Source: a candidate division CSSED10-310 bacterium
Lineage (GTDB): Bacteria > CSSED10-310 > JAFGDC01
Direction of reading: 5' to 3'
Assembly (NCBI GenBank): GCA_016932295.1
Contig: JAFGDC010000341.1
Span: 1 to 21,679 of the forward strand
DNA: 21,679 nt
Position numbers and translations under genes: made by a program. Numbering within the stretch: the stretch's first letter is position 1; each line of letters begins with the position of its first letter. The notes below the pieces were generated by a model. The model was not told where the DNA came from. It ran no database searches and saw only the letters and a program-made list of their open reading frames with translations. Positions 7,503 through 14,547 of the stretch are shown here, one piece after another.

Positions 7503-9521
7503 TTATTCGATTTCGAGCATGATCACCGGTATCTCGTCAACGGACCTGTCCTCTATCTTCCGCAGCAACCGCAGGAAGAGGTCCAGATCGCGATGCAGCG
7601 GCGCTCCGGCGGCCGGGAAGAGCATCCCCGCCACCTGTTCCACCTGCCGGATGTGTTCGCGGGTCACGGTCCCATGACTCTCTGACAATCGCACGGCGGT
7701 GGCGATGAGTTCCCTGAATCGCGCGGTCAGCCCAGGGTCAGCGGACATCATCCGGATCAGTTCAGGACCATGCATGTAGAACCTCGTTACCAGTTCTTCT
7801 CCACGCGGACCCGCGGCCATGGCGCAATGACGCAGGCGGTACAGACTGTCGAGGCGTTGTTCCAAATCGGTGCCACGGCACGCGAAGGAAAAGGCGCATG
7901 ATCCCGGACCTGGAGTCGGCGGCGGCGACGGGTCGGTTCCCGCCACGCAGATGGCGCTCGAATGCGCCGCATCGCCATCAGCCTGCTCAACCCAGACATG
8001 GTAAAAGTGGTTGTCCGCATCGGCATCCACGGTGAAACTCCAGGTGCCTGTAAGGGCATCGATGTCCGCCTCCCTGATCAGGACGCCATCGCGAAACGCC
8101 TCCAGCCTGGTGAACGTCTCACCATCGGGATCCTCCACACTCAACATGAATTCCACCGGTCCCGCCGGCAGCTCCGCCCCCATCTCCTCACCCGCGGCCT
8201 GAAACAGCAGGTTCAGGTTACGATCCTCACTCGCGTAGAAACGCCGCGCCCGATAGCCGTCCAGGATCGCGGTTCGAGACAATTCCTCAGCCAATACCAC
8301 CGTCCTGACATCGTTTTTAATCCCCCAATCCTTCTGGTGGTTGTCCTGTGCGCTCAGAGCACCGACCCGCCATCCATACAGGTTTGCCTCCTCGAAAAAA
8401 CTCAATTCGCCGCCAAACCCCACGGCATAATCCTCGAAACCGCTGTTCCGCACCACCTCGATACCCATGATCATGGGCTGCACGACTGGCACCAGGGTAA
8501 AGTGCAGGAACTCCATGCCCAAGTAATTATATTCACCCGGATGGTTAAAGGTAGCGACGGTATCCGGGTGCAGCGCCAGCCACCCATAAAACATCTCAAG
8601 TGTCGGATTGAAGATCATGTTGGTGTAGTCAACCGAATTCAACACATTCAAATGACCGAAGATAATGTTGGTGTATTCGAAACCACGAAATGCCGCGAAC
8701 ACACCGGGCTCGGTGTACATATCGGCGACCCAGCGCAGTTCTTCCCACTCCCAAGGCACCAGCAGTTCACCGTGGTCCGTGACGGCCAGGAAATCCATCT
8801 CCGCTTCATCCCGGGCCATTTCGTACGCCTCCGAGGCATGCCCCTGGCCGTCTGAAAACGCGGTGTGACTGTGGACGTATCCCCTGAACAATCCGTACGG
8901 AGTGAAGAGCGTTTCACCGCCCACGTAAGTGAACGGTTCCACGGGCAGCGGCGAAGTCTCCATGCCGCCATTGGGAGAATGACGGGCAAGCGGCATGATT
9001 GGTTCAGGGATTCCCCTGCAATCATATGCGGTCAAGTGATCATAGCCTTCAAACAGCGTGGGATCGAAGCGGAAGATTTCTTTTCCCAGTGGAGCCCGGG
9101 CCAACCTGATACGGAACTCTCCACTCCCCGCCACCGCCATGATCAGGTCCGACCGGCGTCCGGAAGCGGAGATGTGCTGCGTCCAGGCATGGCGTTCGCA
9201 CCCAGCCGGATCACGCTGGAGAAAATGCCAGTAGACATAGCAGATAAAGACATCCTCCTGCATGCGGGCCGCGAATTCATCGCTGTCGAGGAGCTGCATG
9301 AACAATTGAGGCGGCATTCCCGATTTCCGCATGACCTGCAGCTCATCCGTCGTGGGACCGCGACCCAGAACCCCCTCATACATAATCGCCGCGCCACCGT
9401 CCGGATCACGACAGACATCGAACAGACCAGGTTCGGATTCCGCCATCGGCCGCGCATGCCCATGCGCCAGAGTGATACCCACCGCCAACAACCAGCACAG
9501 CGGAGTCACGGCATTTTTCAT
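7503..9521 (-). CDS. Secreted DUF4214 - PHP-domain metallohydrolase with CFI-box C-terminus
   Basis: Protein of 672 residues with a signal peptide (residues 1 to about 22). Residues 44-140 match the DUF4214 pattern: YEGVLGRGPTTDEL, LLDSDEFAARM and a second turn with FLQRDPAG and VAGSGEFRIR. A PHP domain of the CehA/McbA-like type follows, with HSH at 217-219, TDHGE at 248-252, FNHPGE near 323 and SAQDNH near 395. These are the metal-binding signatures of PHP phosphoesterases/amidohydrolase-like enzymes. A beta-sandwich segment (VEDPDGETFTRLEAFRDGV) and a Pro-rich linker (PSPPPTPGPG) come next. From C542 there is a segment resembling the CFI-box C-terminal domain, with LDSLYRLRHCAM, RGEELVTRFY and DPGLTARFRELI. 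The start has TGGAGGT 3 nt upstream. Catalytic substrate is unknown; phosphoester or similar hydrolysis is inferred. Confidence 0.88.
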   Translation of the reverse strand: MKNAVTPLCWLLAVGITLAHGHARPMAESEPGLFDVCRDPDGGAAIMYEGVLGRGPTTDELQVMRKSGMPPQLFMQLLDSDEFAARMQEDVFICYVYWHFLQRDPAGCERHAWTQHISASGRRSDLIMAVAGSGEFRIRLARAPLGKEIFRFDPTLFEGYDHLTAYDCRGIPEPIMPLARHSPNGGMETSPLPVEPFTYVGGETLFTPYGLFRGYVHSHTAFSDGQGHASEAYEMARDEAEMDFLAVTDHGELLVPWEWEELRWVADMYTEPGVFAAFRGFEYTNIIFGHLNVLNSVDYTNMIFNPTLEMFYGWLALHPDTVATFNHPGEYNYLGMEFLHFTLVPVVQPMIMGIEVVRNSGFEDYAVGFGGELSFFEEANLYGWRVGALSAQDNHQKDWGIKNDVRTVVLAEELSRTAILDGYRARRFYASEDRNLNLLFQAAGEEMGAELPAGPVEFMLSVEDPDGETFTRLEAFRDGVLIREADIDALTGTWSFTVDADADNHFYHVWVEQADGDAAHSSAICVAGTDPSPPPTPGPGSCAFSFACRGTDLEQRLDSLYRLRHCAMAAGPRGEELVTRFYMHGPELIRMMSADPGLTARFRELIATAVRLSESHGTVTREHIRQVEQVAGMLFPAAGAPLHRDLDLFLRLLRKIEDRSVDEIPVIMLEIE

Positions 9522-9623
9522 GCTACCTCCAGGTTTGTGTATTCCGGTTACCGTCCTGAACCATTTTTCTTCTGTGTTACCATCTCACGTTAACGACGCA
9601 GTTTCCAGTTTGGGAACACGCAC

Positions 9624-9641
9624 CATTCCCGTTATGGAATG
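9624..9641. repeat. Short inverted repeat upstream of the PHP gene
   Basis: CATTCC (9624-9629) and GGAATG (9636-9641) form a 6-bp inverted repeat with a 6-nt centre. It lies 103-120 nt upstream of the PHP start codon and is a possible operator. No matching promoter hexamers are clear next to it. Confidence 0.3.
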
Positions 9642-9926
9642 TCATCAGGGATCAGGCTAAAAAGACAGTCCTATGCTTCGCACGATGTATCCGGCCGATG
9701 AAGCGGTAACACGCGCAACAGAATCATTTCCAGACGGATAGTATCCTCGCGCAACGATCTGCCGGTGGGAACAGGCCCAGGCGTACCCTGACAGCAGGAC
9801 GAGCCACGGTTGAAGCGAGTGCGGCGCTGATAGTGGATGGTGTGGTACATGCCATCGAAGTTATCGGGTTTGGCATCTCGCTGGTGCCTGATGCATGATG
9901 CGGAACAGGGATTCAAGAACCGGCAC

Positions 9927-9951
9927 AAAAAGGCCGGCTTCTCACACCGGC
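9927..9951 (-). terminator. Terminator-like hairpin on the minus strand
   Basis: On the minus strand GCCGG, a 9-nt loop and CCGGC are followed by C and then TTTTT (9931-9927). This has the shape of an intrinsic terminator. The stem is only 5 bp. No annotated minus-strand gene lies upstream of it, so what it would terminate is unclear. Confidence 0.35.
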
Positions 9952-10037
9952 GCCTCGTTCTGAATTTTTCCGGCCCCGCCTCCGCAAGTTGCCTGTTTAT
10001 CTTTATTTTTCTTTGAGTTGCAAAGTTGTCACCAGTA

Positions 10038-10078
10038 GTTGAGTGAATCGACGGGCGCGAGTATAAAGAGAACTCAAC
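10038..10078 (+). promoter_or_regulatory. Sigma-70 promoter flanked by inverted repeat, for the VOC-like gene
   Basis: TTGAGT (10039-10044), a spacer of exactly 17 nt and TATAAA (10062-10067) make a good promoter. The start would be near 10074, with a leader of about 100 nt. GTTGAGT (10038-10044) and ACTCAAC (10072-10078) are inverted 7-mers that bracket the promoter, covering the -35 and the start site. TTGAGT also recurs at 10014-10019. This suggests repressor binding sites. Confidence 0.55.
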
Positions 10079-10177
10079 CGGGCGCGAAATGCGTGATGGG
10101 TGCCTGATGTACATTGGCTCACTCCCGGGTCGAGTCGTTCTCGACTCTGGTCAGGATCGCATGTTTGGGGGGGTAGT

Positions 10178-11527
10178 ATGGCCGGACGCAAGCTTCAATG
10201 GTCGCGGATTCCCGTCGTGGAAAAGTTCATCGACCAGATTCTGGCAGAGAGCGGCAAGAAAAATCTGTTGCTCGGTCAGGTTGACGAACAATTGCTCGCT
10301 CGTACCAGTACTCATCTCTGTGATTGGCTCGATCACCTCTTGATCCCCGACAGCATGAGAATCCGGAACCGTTTGGGAGCGCTAGGTTTCGCACCAGAGA
10401 AAGATCTTCATCGAACGGTTTTCTTTCATCCGGAAGGAAGGGTACCGCGGATCATTCTGACCAGCGCAGATGCTGCGCACCACTACGGCGTGGCGATCCG
10501 AGTGGAAAGCATCGAATGCTTCCTTGATGCCCTTGGGTGCCAGGGGGAGATAGAAGGCGAACCTCTCGGTCCGTACCGGTCGGCAACGATCGTCTCAGAC
10601 AGCGACGTCAAGCTGCTCGTGGTGGAACGCCGCGGGTCACGCTCCGTGACTCCAAGCGCTGCCTGCAAGCCTGATGCGCAGGGTTTCACCAAGGGTCGTG
10701 AACGATGGCGTGCATGCCGCAACAAGCCCAGTGTGAGCTTCAAGACGATGCACGATGCGGCGGATGCGCTGGTGAATGAATATGGCACCGGACCCGCTAC
10801 CGCAATGGTGATGGCGGCTGAGCGAGACTACTGGTGCAGTCGCAACCGTATCGCCTCGTTCCAACAGGAGCGGCAGGCGGCCCTGGGGCTTGGTTGGGTC
10901 AATCATGATCATCATACCTTCAGAAGTTCCAGGAGCAGTTTCCTGGACCTGCAAAAGCTGTTCCTCAAACTCGGATTTATCCATCGAGAACGCTTCTATG
11001 CCGGCAGGGAAGCCGGCTGGGGCGCGCAGGTGATGGAGCAACACGAGGCCGGAATTGTCCTGTTCCTGGATGTTGACCTGACTCCCGAAGAAGTATGTTT
11101 CAATTTCACCGGGCTGGCGATGCGGGAGCAGGACAGCCTGGGCACCATCGGTTTATGGTGCGCCCTGCACGGCGATTCGTTATTCGGCGCCGGATTGCAT
11201 CACGTGGCGGCCAATTTCGATTTCGACAGACTGCATCTGGATATGCAGGATCAGGGACTTGGCTTCATGCCGCCCTTCAGCGATCTGCCGTATCTTCGAC
11301 AATCCTTCAGTCAGGGGGAAGAATGGCAGGTATCGACCAAGCGCCTGCAACAATTACTTAGCGAGCACCGCATCTCCGCGTCGGATGCCGAGCATTTCGC
11401 CGCTCACGGCGCTCGTGGCAGCCACCTCGAGAACATCCAGCGTCGGGAAGGGTACAAGGGCTTCAGCCAGGAGCATGCCAGCACCATCATCCGGGACACT
11501 GACCCCAGGAGTCACGCCGGGACGTGA
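10178..11527 (+). CDS. Protein of unknown function, possibly with VOC-like repeats
   Basis: Protein of 449 residues, cytoplasmic by appearance (no signal or membrane segment). The ATG at 10178 is preceded by a G-rich GGGGGGGTAGT; the frame extends back to 10100 but that part is unlike protein. I do not recognise the family. Two segments look like vicinal-oxygen-chelate (VOC) folds. The first is HHYGVAIRVESIECFLDALG, then GPYRSATI and VKLLVVERRG. The second is HDHHTFRSSRSSFLDLQKLF with KLGFIHRERFY, then MEQHEAGIVLFLDVDL. VOC proteins are metal-dependent dioxygenases, lyases or binding proteins. Cofactor ligands cannot be assigned with certainty. It stands alone on the plus strand between minus-strand genes and has its own promoter, so it is probably a single-gene unit. 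Confidence 0.8.
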   Translation: MAGRKLQWSRIPVVEKFIDQILAESGKKNLLLGQVDEQLLARTSTHLCDWLDHLLIPDSMRIRNRLGALGFAPEKDLHRTVFFHPEGRVPRIILTSADAAHHYGVAIRVESIECFLDALGCQGEIEGEPLGPYRSATIVSDSDVKLLVVERRGSRSVTPSAACKPDAQGFTKGRERWRACRNKPSVSFKTMHDAADALVNEYGTGPATAMVMAAERDYWCSRNRIASFQQERQAALGLGWVNHDHHTFRSSRSSFLDLQKLFLKLGFIHRERFYAGREAGWGAQVMEQHEAGIVLFLDVDLTPEEVCFNFTGLAMREQDSLGTIGLWCALHGDSLFGAGLHHVAANFDFDRLHLDMQDQGLGFMPPFSDLPYLRQSFSQGEEWQVSTKRLQQLLSEHRISASDAEHFAAHGARGSHLENIQRREGYKGFSQEHASTIIRDTDPRSHAGT

Positions 11528-11888
11528 CGCGGAACATCTTCGCTCACCCCGCCGGGAGCCCATGCCGGTCGATTGTCCGGCACAATGCCGGATGAAACCG
11601 TCGCCTTTCAATCGGAATCGGCGCCACCGAACGGTGTCACCATGATGGCGGCCGGTTGAAGCAGAGGTGATGAAGGATAACCAATGAGGTTCCTTCCTGC
11701 TATCAACTCCTTCGTGTACGGCACCGCCGGGCAGAGGTTGGCAGCCAGGCCACGGGCCATGAACGTCAATGTCGCCACGACGATGCCCACACTGCAAAGC
11801 CCAGGGCAACGACGGCCGGTCGAATGCAGCAGGCACGCCGCGGCATTACACGGCGTGCCTGCTGAGTAAACCGCGCGAGCTGTTCCGC
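11528..11888. other. Intergenic region downstream of the VOC-like gene and the Cys-ribbon gene
   Basis: A 361-nt gap between convergent genes. It holds one strong hairpin (11827-11864), described separately. Minus-strand open frames at 11354-11836 and 11608-11892 cross the hairpin or the neighbouring gene. They lack good ribosome binding sites and are not supported as genes. Confidence 0.5.
11827..11864 (-). terminator. Strong 14-bp hairpin after the Cys-ribbon gene
   Basis: CAGCAGGCACGCCG (11827-11840) and CGGCGTGCCTGCTG (11851-11864) are perfect reverse complements with a 10-nt loop. The hairpin begins 24 nt after the stop codon of the minus-strand gene ending at 11889. It also lies downstream of the convergent VOC-like gene. 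No T run follows on either strand, so it may stabilise the 3' end or terminate without a classic U tract. Confidence 0.6.
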
Positions 11889-12824
11889 TCACTCCTCTCC
11901 GGCCGTCTCAGATTCGACCTTCTGTTTGATCACGAAGGTCCGTTCCGCCGGAGCATCGACCTTCTCCATCACCGTCTTGCACACCGGACATTTGTACTTG
12001 TCCCTGGTATCCTTGCCCTTGGGGATCTCGATGGTGACACCGTCTTCCGGACACCGGTACACCGTTACTTCCTCCGCGGCCGCATGCAGCTTACTGATTT
12101 TCTCCAGGTCACTTTCATCCAGGCATTTCAATTTCTCCATATCGAGAGTCTTCAGCGCGTCGACATCCTTCTCGACCCAGATCAATATATTGTCGAGATC
12201 ACTACCTGCGAGTTCCGACTTCGCTTCCGCGCGAGCCACGATGCTATCCAGATCATCCAGGTCGAACACCTTCTCTCCATTCTTCATGATCATCACGCCG
12301 CCACCGGCCAGATCGATCACGCTGTCATCGATCACGATTGACTGATCATCACCGATGAAGAGCACTTTCGTCTCTCCCTTCTCTTCGCCGTCATCAATCA
12401 CTTTGCGCTTGATCAGGATGTTCTTGCCCTTCTCACCGGTCCCCGATGCATCTTTCATGACGACTACGTGCTTCTGTCGGACCTCGTCTCCCTCCTGCCC
12501 GGTCACGTGAACATAGGTTTCACCGTTCGTACCCTCACCAATCATGATCACTTGCCCTTCAACGTTTTCTTCGTTGTCGGTCGACACTTTGAGCATATCG
12601 CCATCCCGGCGGACCTTGATCCTGAAACCCAGCGCCGCCAGCTCCGTGGTTTCTCCATCAGCGAGATCGTTCACTCCCACCGACCTGTCGATTCCCTCGG
12701 CAACCAGCTTCACATGCACCATGTCGGTTTCATCCTTCCGTTCCTCGCCGGCAAGCGAGTAACCGCCGGTAACCAGGACAAGGAAAAGCGACAGCCCCGA
12801 AATGACAAGAATCTGTTTCATCAT
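11889..12824 (-). CDS. Exported protein with C-terminal Cys ribbon, putative sigma-54 regulon member
   Basis: Protein of 311 residues. ATG at 12824 follows AAGGAGA and begins a signal peptide (MMKQILVISGLSLFLVLVTG, cleavage near SLA-GEE). An earlier in-frame ATG at 12848 lies before the ribosome binding site and is rejected. The mature protein is very acidic, rich in Asp, Glu, Lys and Val, with strand-like repeats such as VIMIGEGTNGETYVHVTG and KVLFIGDDQSIVIDD. Near the C-terminus YRCPEDG (C258) and KYKCPVCK (C279, C282) resemble a zinc-ribbon or heavy-metal-binding motif; a fourth ligand is not obvious. Another Cys lies in KCLDES. A near-consensus sigma-54 promoter lies about 50-65 nt upstream of the start. 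With the adjacent NtrC-type system, a role in metal or envelope stress is plausible but inferred. Confidence 0.85.
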   Translation of the reverse strand: MMKQILVISGLSLFLVLVTGGYSLAGEERKDETDMVHVKLVAEGIDRSVGVNDLADGETTELAALGFRIKVRRDGDMLKVSTDNEENVEGQVIMIGEGTNGETYVHVTGQEGDEVRQKHVVVMKDASGTGEKGKNILIKRKVIDDGEEKGETKVLFIGDDQSIVIDDSVIDLAGGGVMIMKNGEKVFDLDDLDSIVARAEAKSELAGSDLDNILIWVEKDVDALKTLDMEKLKCLDESDLEKISKLHAAAEEVTVYRCPEDGVTIEIPKGKDTRDKYKCPVCKTVMEKVDAPAERTFVIKQKVESETAGEE

Positions 12825-12873
12825 CCACTCTCCTTGGCTCAGCGCCAATCTTCGACGTTACGCGAAGAGAAAT

Positions 12874-12890
12874 TGCAACTGTCATGCCAG
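12874..12890 (-). promoter_or_regulatory. Sigma-54 (RpoN) promoter of the Cys-ribbon gene
   Basis: The minus strand reads CTGGCATGACAGTTGCA from 12890 to 12874. It matches the RpoN consensus YTGGCACGNNNNTTGCW at all but one position (T for C after TGGCA). The invariant GG (12888-12887) and GC (12876-12875) have the required spacing (-24/-12). Transcription would start near 12863, about 40 nt before the start codon at 12824. Confidence 0.75.
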
Positions 12891-13066
12891 CTCCGGCCGG
12901 ATCCACCCGCCAACCGCCCTGGTTCTCTCTCCAAACACCGTGAGAGAATAAGTCACATCAATTATTCCGTACAAACCGCGGGCATTTTCAGCATGATCTC
13001 CTCATTGTCGAGGCTTCGCCAGGATATCGCGTTCCTGTCACCGCCGCGCCGCGGTTCCTCAAATGA

Positions 13067-13092
13067 GGGAATACTGTCCCGATATAGGGACA
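13067..13092. promoter_or_regulatory. Candidate upstream activating site for the NtrC-type regulator
   Basis: TGTCCC (13075-13080), GATATA and GGGACA (13087-13092) form an 18-bp palindrome. A third half-site, GGGA, lies 6 nt to the left, giving GGGA-N6-TCCC-N6-GGGA. The centre is about 195 nt upstream of the sigma-54 -24 element, a usual enhancer distance. It lies between the regulator gene and its presumed target. Confidence 0.5.
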
Positions 13093-13176
13093 TGATAAAT
13101 CCGCATGACCCGGACGGAGCGTTCCGCGCAGGCAGTCCATCCCGATGAATGGGAGGAAGACCTCCGCAAGGGACCA

Positions 13177-14547
13177 TCAAGTCACGTTGAGATGGTATTT
13201 TTCCAGCCTGTACATAAAAGTCTTGTAGCTCATCCCCAGCAGACGGGCGGCGATAGCGCGGTTACCCTTGCTTCGTTCCATGGCTTGCCGCAGAAAGCTT
13301 TCCTCCATCCGGTCCCAGAGGAGCCCCTCCGCCGGCAGCAGTAAAGCCGATGGTTTGTTCCGTTGCGCTTCGTGAAATTCAGGTGGAAGATCATCGATCC
13401 TGATGATTCCATCATCCGACAGGAGAACCAGGCGTTCAATCACGTTGGCAAGCTGCCGGACATTCCCGGGCCAGGGATATTCCATGAAACGCCGGAGCAC
13501 GGCGGGAGGCACCGACTCCACTTCGAGATTGTGCCGTTTGGCGGTCTGCCTGAGGAAGTGGGTCGCCAGGAGCGCAATGTCACCGTTCCGATCGCGCAAG
13601 GGCGGTACGGTTATGGGAACCACGTTCAACCGGTAAAAGAGATCCTCTCGAAACGCGCCCTCTTCGGTCATGGCCTGAAGATCCCTGTTGGTGGCGGCGA
13701 TGACGCGCACCTCGCAAGTCAATTCTCCAGTTCCTCCGAGGCGGGTGAACCGTCTCTCCTGCAGAACGCGGAGAAGGCTGGCCTGGATGGCCGGCGGCAT
13801 GGAGGCGATTTCGTCCAGGAACACGGTGCCGCCGTCCGCCTCCTCGAATTTTCCCCGGCGCAGCCTGTGTGCGCCCGTGAACGCCCCCCGTTCATGACCG
13901 AACAGCTCACTCTCGATGAGGGTCTCAGGTATGGCGGCACAATTGATGGCCACGAACGGCGCGGTGCCGCGATCACTTTCCTTGTGCAGAGTGCGAGCCA
14001 CCACCTCCTTGCCGGTTCCGGATTCCCCGACAAGCAACACCGTGACATCGGTGCGGGCCACCTTGGCGATGGTTCGGTACAGTTGCTGCATGACGGGGGA
14101 GGCTCCCACCAGGCTCGCGAATCCTGAACGCTCTGCGATTTCCCGGCGCAGCCTGACATTCTCCTGTTGAAGCGCCCTGGTCTTGACGACCCGATCGATG
14201 GAGAGCAGCAAGGCATCCCGTTCAAAGGGCTTCGTGAGATAGTCATCGGCTCCCTGCCGGATCGCCTCCACGGCACGCGCAATGGAGCCGTACGCGGTCA
14301 TGATAATGAACCCGCAGTTCAGCCGCCGCCGGCGCACATCCGCCAGGAGTTCCCCACCCGACCGGCCGGGCAGCCGGAAATCACACAGGATGATATCGGG
14401 CAGGTCCTGTCCGATCGACTCCAACGCCGTCTCGGTTGAACCTGCTTCCCGCAGGTCGTACCCGGCCTGTTCGAGGATCCGCGCCATGATGATGCGCTGC
14501 GGCGTTTCATCCTCGACCAACAGTACGCTCACCTTGGATTTACTCAT
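13177..14547 (-). CDS. NtrC-family sigma-54-dependent response regulator
   Basis: Protein of 456 residues with three domains. The receiver domain has E12-D13, phospho-acceptor D56 (ILCDFRLPG), T84 and K106. The AAA+ sigma-54 activation domain has Walker A GESGTGKE at 174-181, the RpoN-contacting loop GAFTGA at 221-226 and a Walker B region with GTVFLDEI. A C-terminal Fis-type helix-turn-helix contains NRAIAARLLGMSYKTFMYRL. All key residues are present, so it should be active. The start codon overlaps the kinase stop (ATGAGTAA), with GGAG 8 nt upstream; this indicates translational coupling. The upstream in-frame ATG at 14565 lies inside the kinase. The sigma-54 promoter just downstream, before the Cys-ribbon gene, is its likely target. 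Confidence 0.95.
   Translation of the reverse strand: MSKSKVSVLLVEDETPQRIIMARILEQAGYDLREAGSTETALESIGQDLPDIILCDFRLPGRSGGELLADVRRRRLNCGFIIMTAYGSIARAVEAIRQGADDYLTKPFERDALLLSIDRVVKTRALQQENVRLRREIAERSGFASLVGASPVMQQLYRTIAKVARTDVTVLLVGESGTGKEVVARTLHKESDRGTAPFVAINCAAIPETLIESELFGHERGAFTGAHRLRRGKFEEADGGTVFLDEIASMPPAIQASLLRVLQERRFTRLGGTGELTCEVRVIAATNRDLQAMTEEGAFREDLFYRLNVVPITVPPLRDRNGDIALLATHFLRQTAKRHNLEVESVPPAVLRRFMEYPWPGNVRQLANVIERLVLLSDDGIIRIDDLPPEFHEAQRNKPSALLLPAEGLLWDRMEESFLRQAMERSKGNRAIAARLLGMSYKTFMYRLEKYHLNVT

Larger units (their letters stand above)
9522..10177. other. Long non-coding gap between the PHP gene and the VOC-like gene
   Basis: No convincing gene in 656 nt. A minus-strand open frame of 147 codons (10114-9671) has low-complexity, Arg- and Cys-rich composition and matches nothing recognisable. 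Visible elements are a CATTCC / GGAATG inverted repeat (9624-9641) about 100 nt upstream of the PHP gene, a minus-strand terminator-like hairpin (9927-9951) and a good plus-strand promoter (10039-10067). Confidence 0.55.
12825..13176. other. Regulatory gap between the NtrC-type regulator and the Cys-ribbon gene
   Basis: 352 nt with no gene. It contains the sigma-54 promoter (12874-12890), a small TTCTCTC / GAGAGAA inverted repeat (12923-12948) and a GGGA/TCCC half-site cluster (13067-13092). Confidence 0.6.

Noticed and set aside
9717..9899. Plus-strand stretch encoding LIVDGVVHAIEVIGFGISLV before a stop
   Set aside because: Protein-like, but it has no start codon after the upstream TAA and no family match. 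It could be a decayed gene end; the support is too weak.
9671..10114. Minus-strand frame of 147 codons in the long gap
   Set aside because: It is rich in Arg, Cys and Ser, with no hydrophobic core pattern, no ribosome binding site and no recognisable family. It crosses the plus-strand promoter and the terminator-like hairpin.
11354..11892. Two minus-strand frames (160 and 94 codons) between convergent genes
   Set aside because: They cross a strong hairpin or overlap the VOC-like gene and lack ribosome binding sites. A vague resemblance of one end (LIAGRNLIGYPS) to DJ-1/PfpI proteins was not convincing.
12923..12948. TTCTCTC / GAGAGAA inverted repeat near the sigma-54 promoter
   Set aside because: Only 7 bp with a 12-nt centre, low sequence complexity and no sign of function beyond position.
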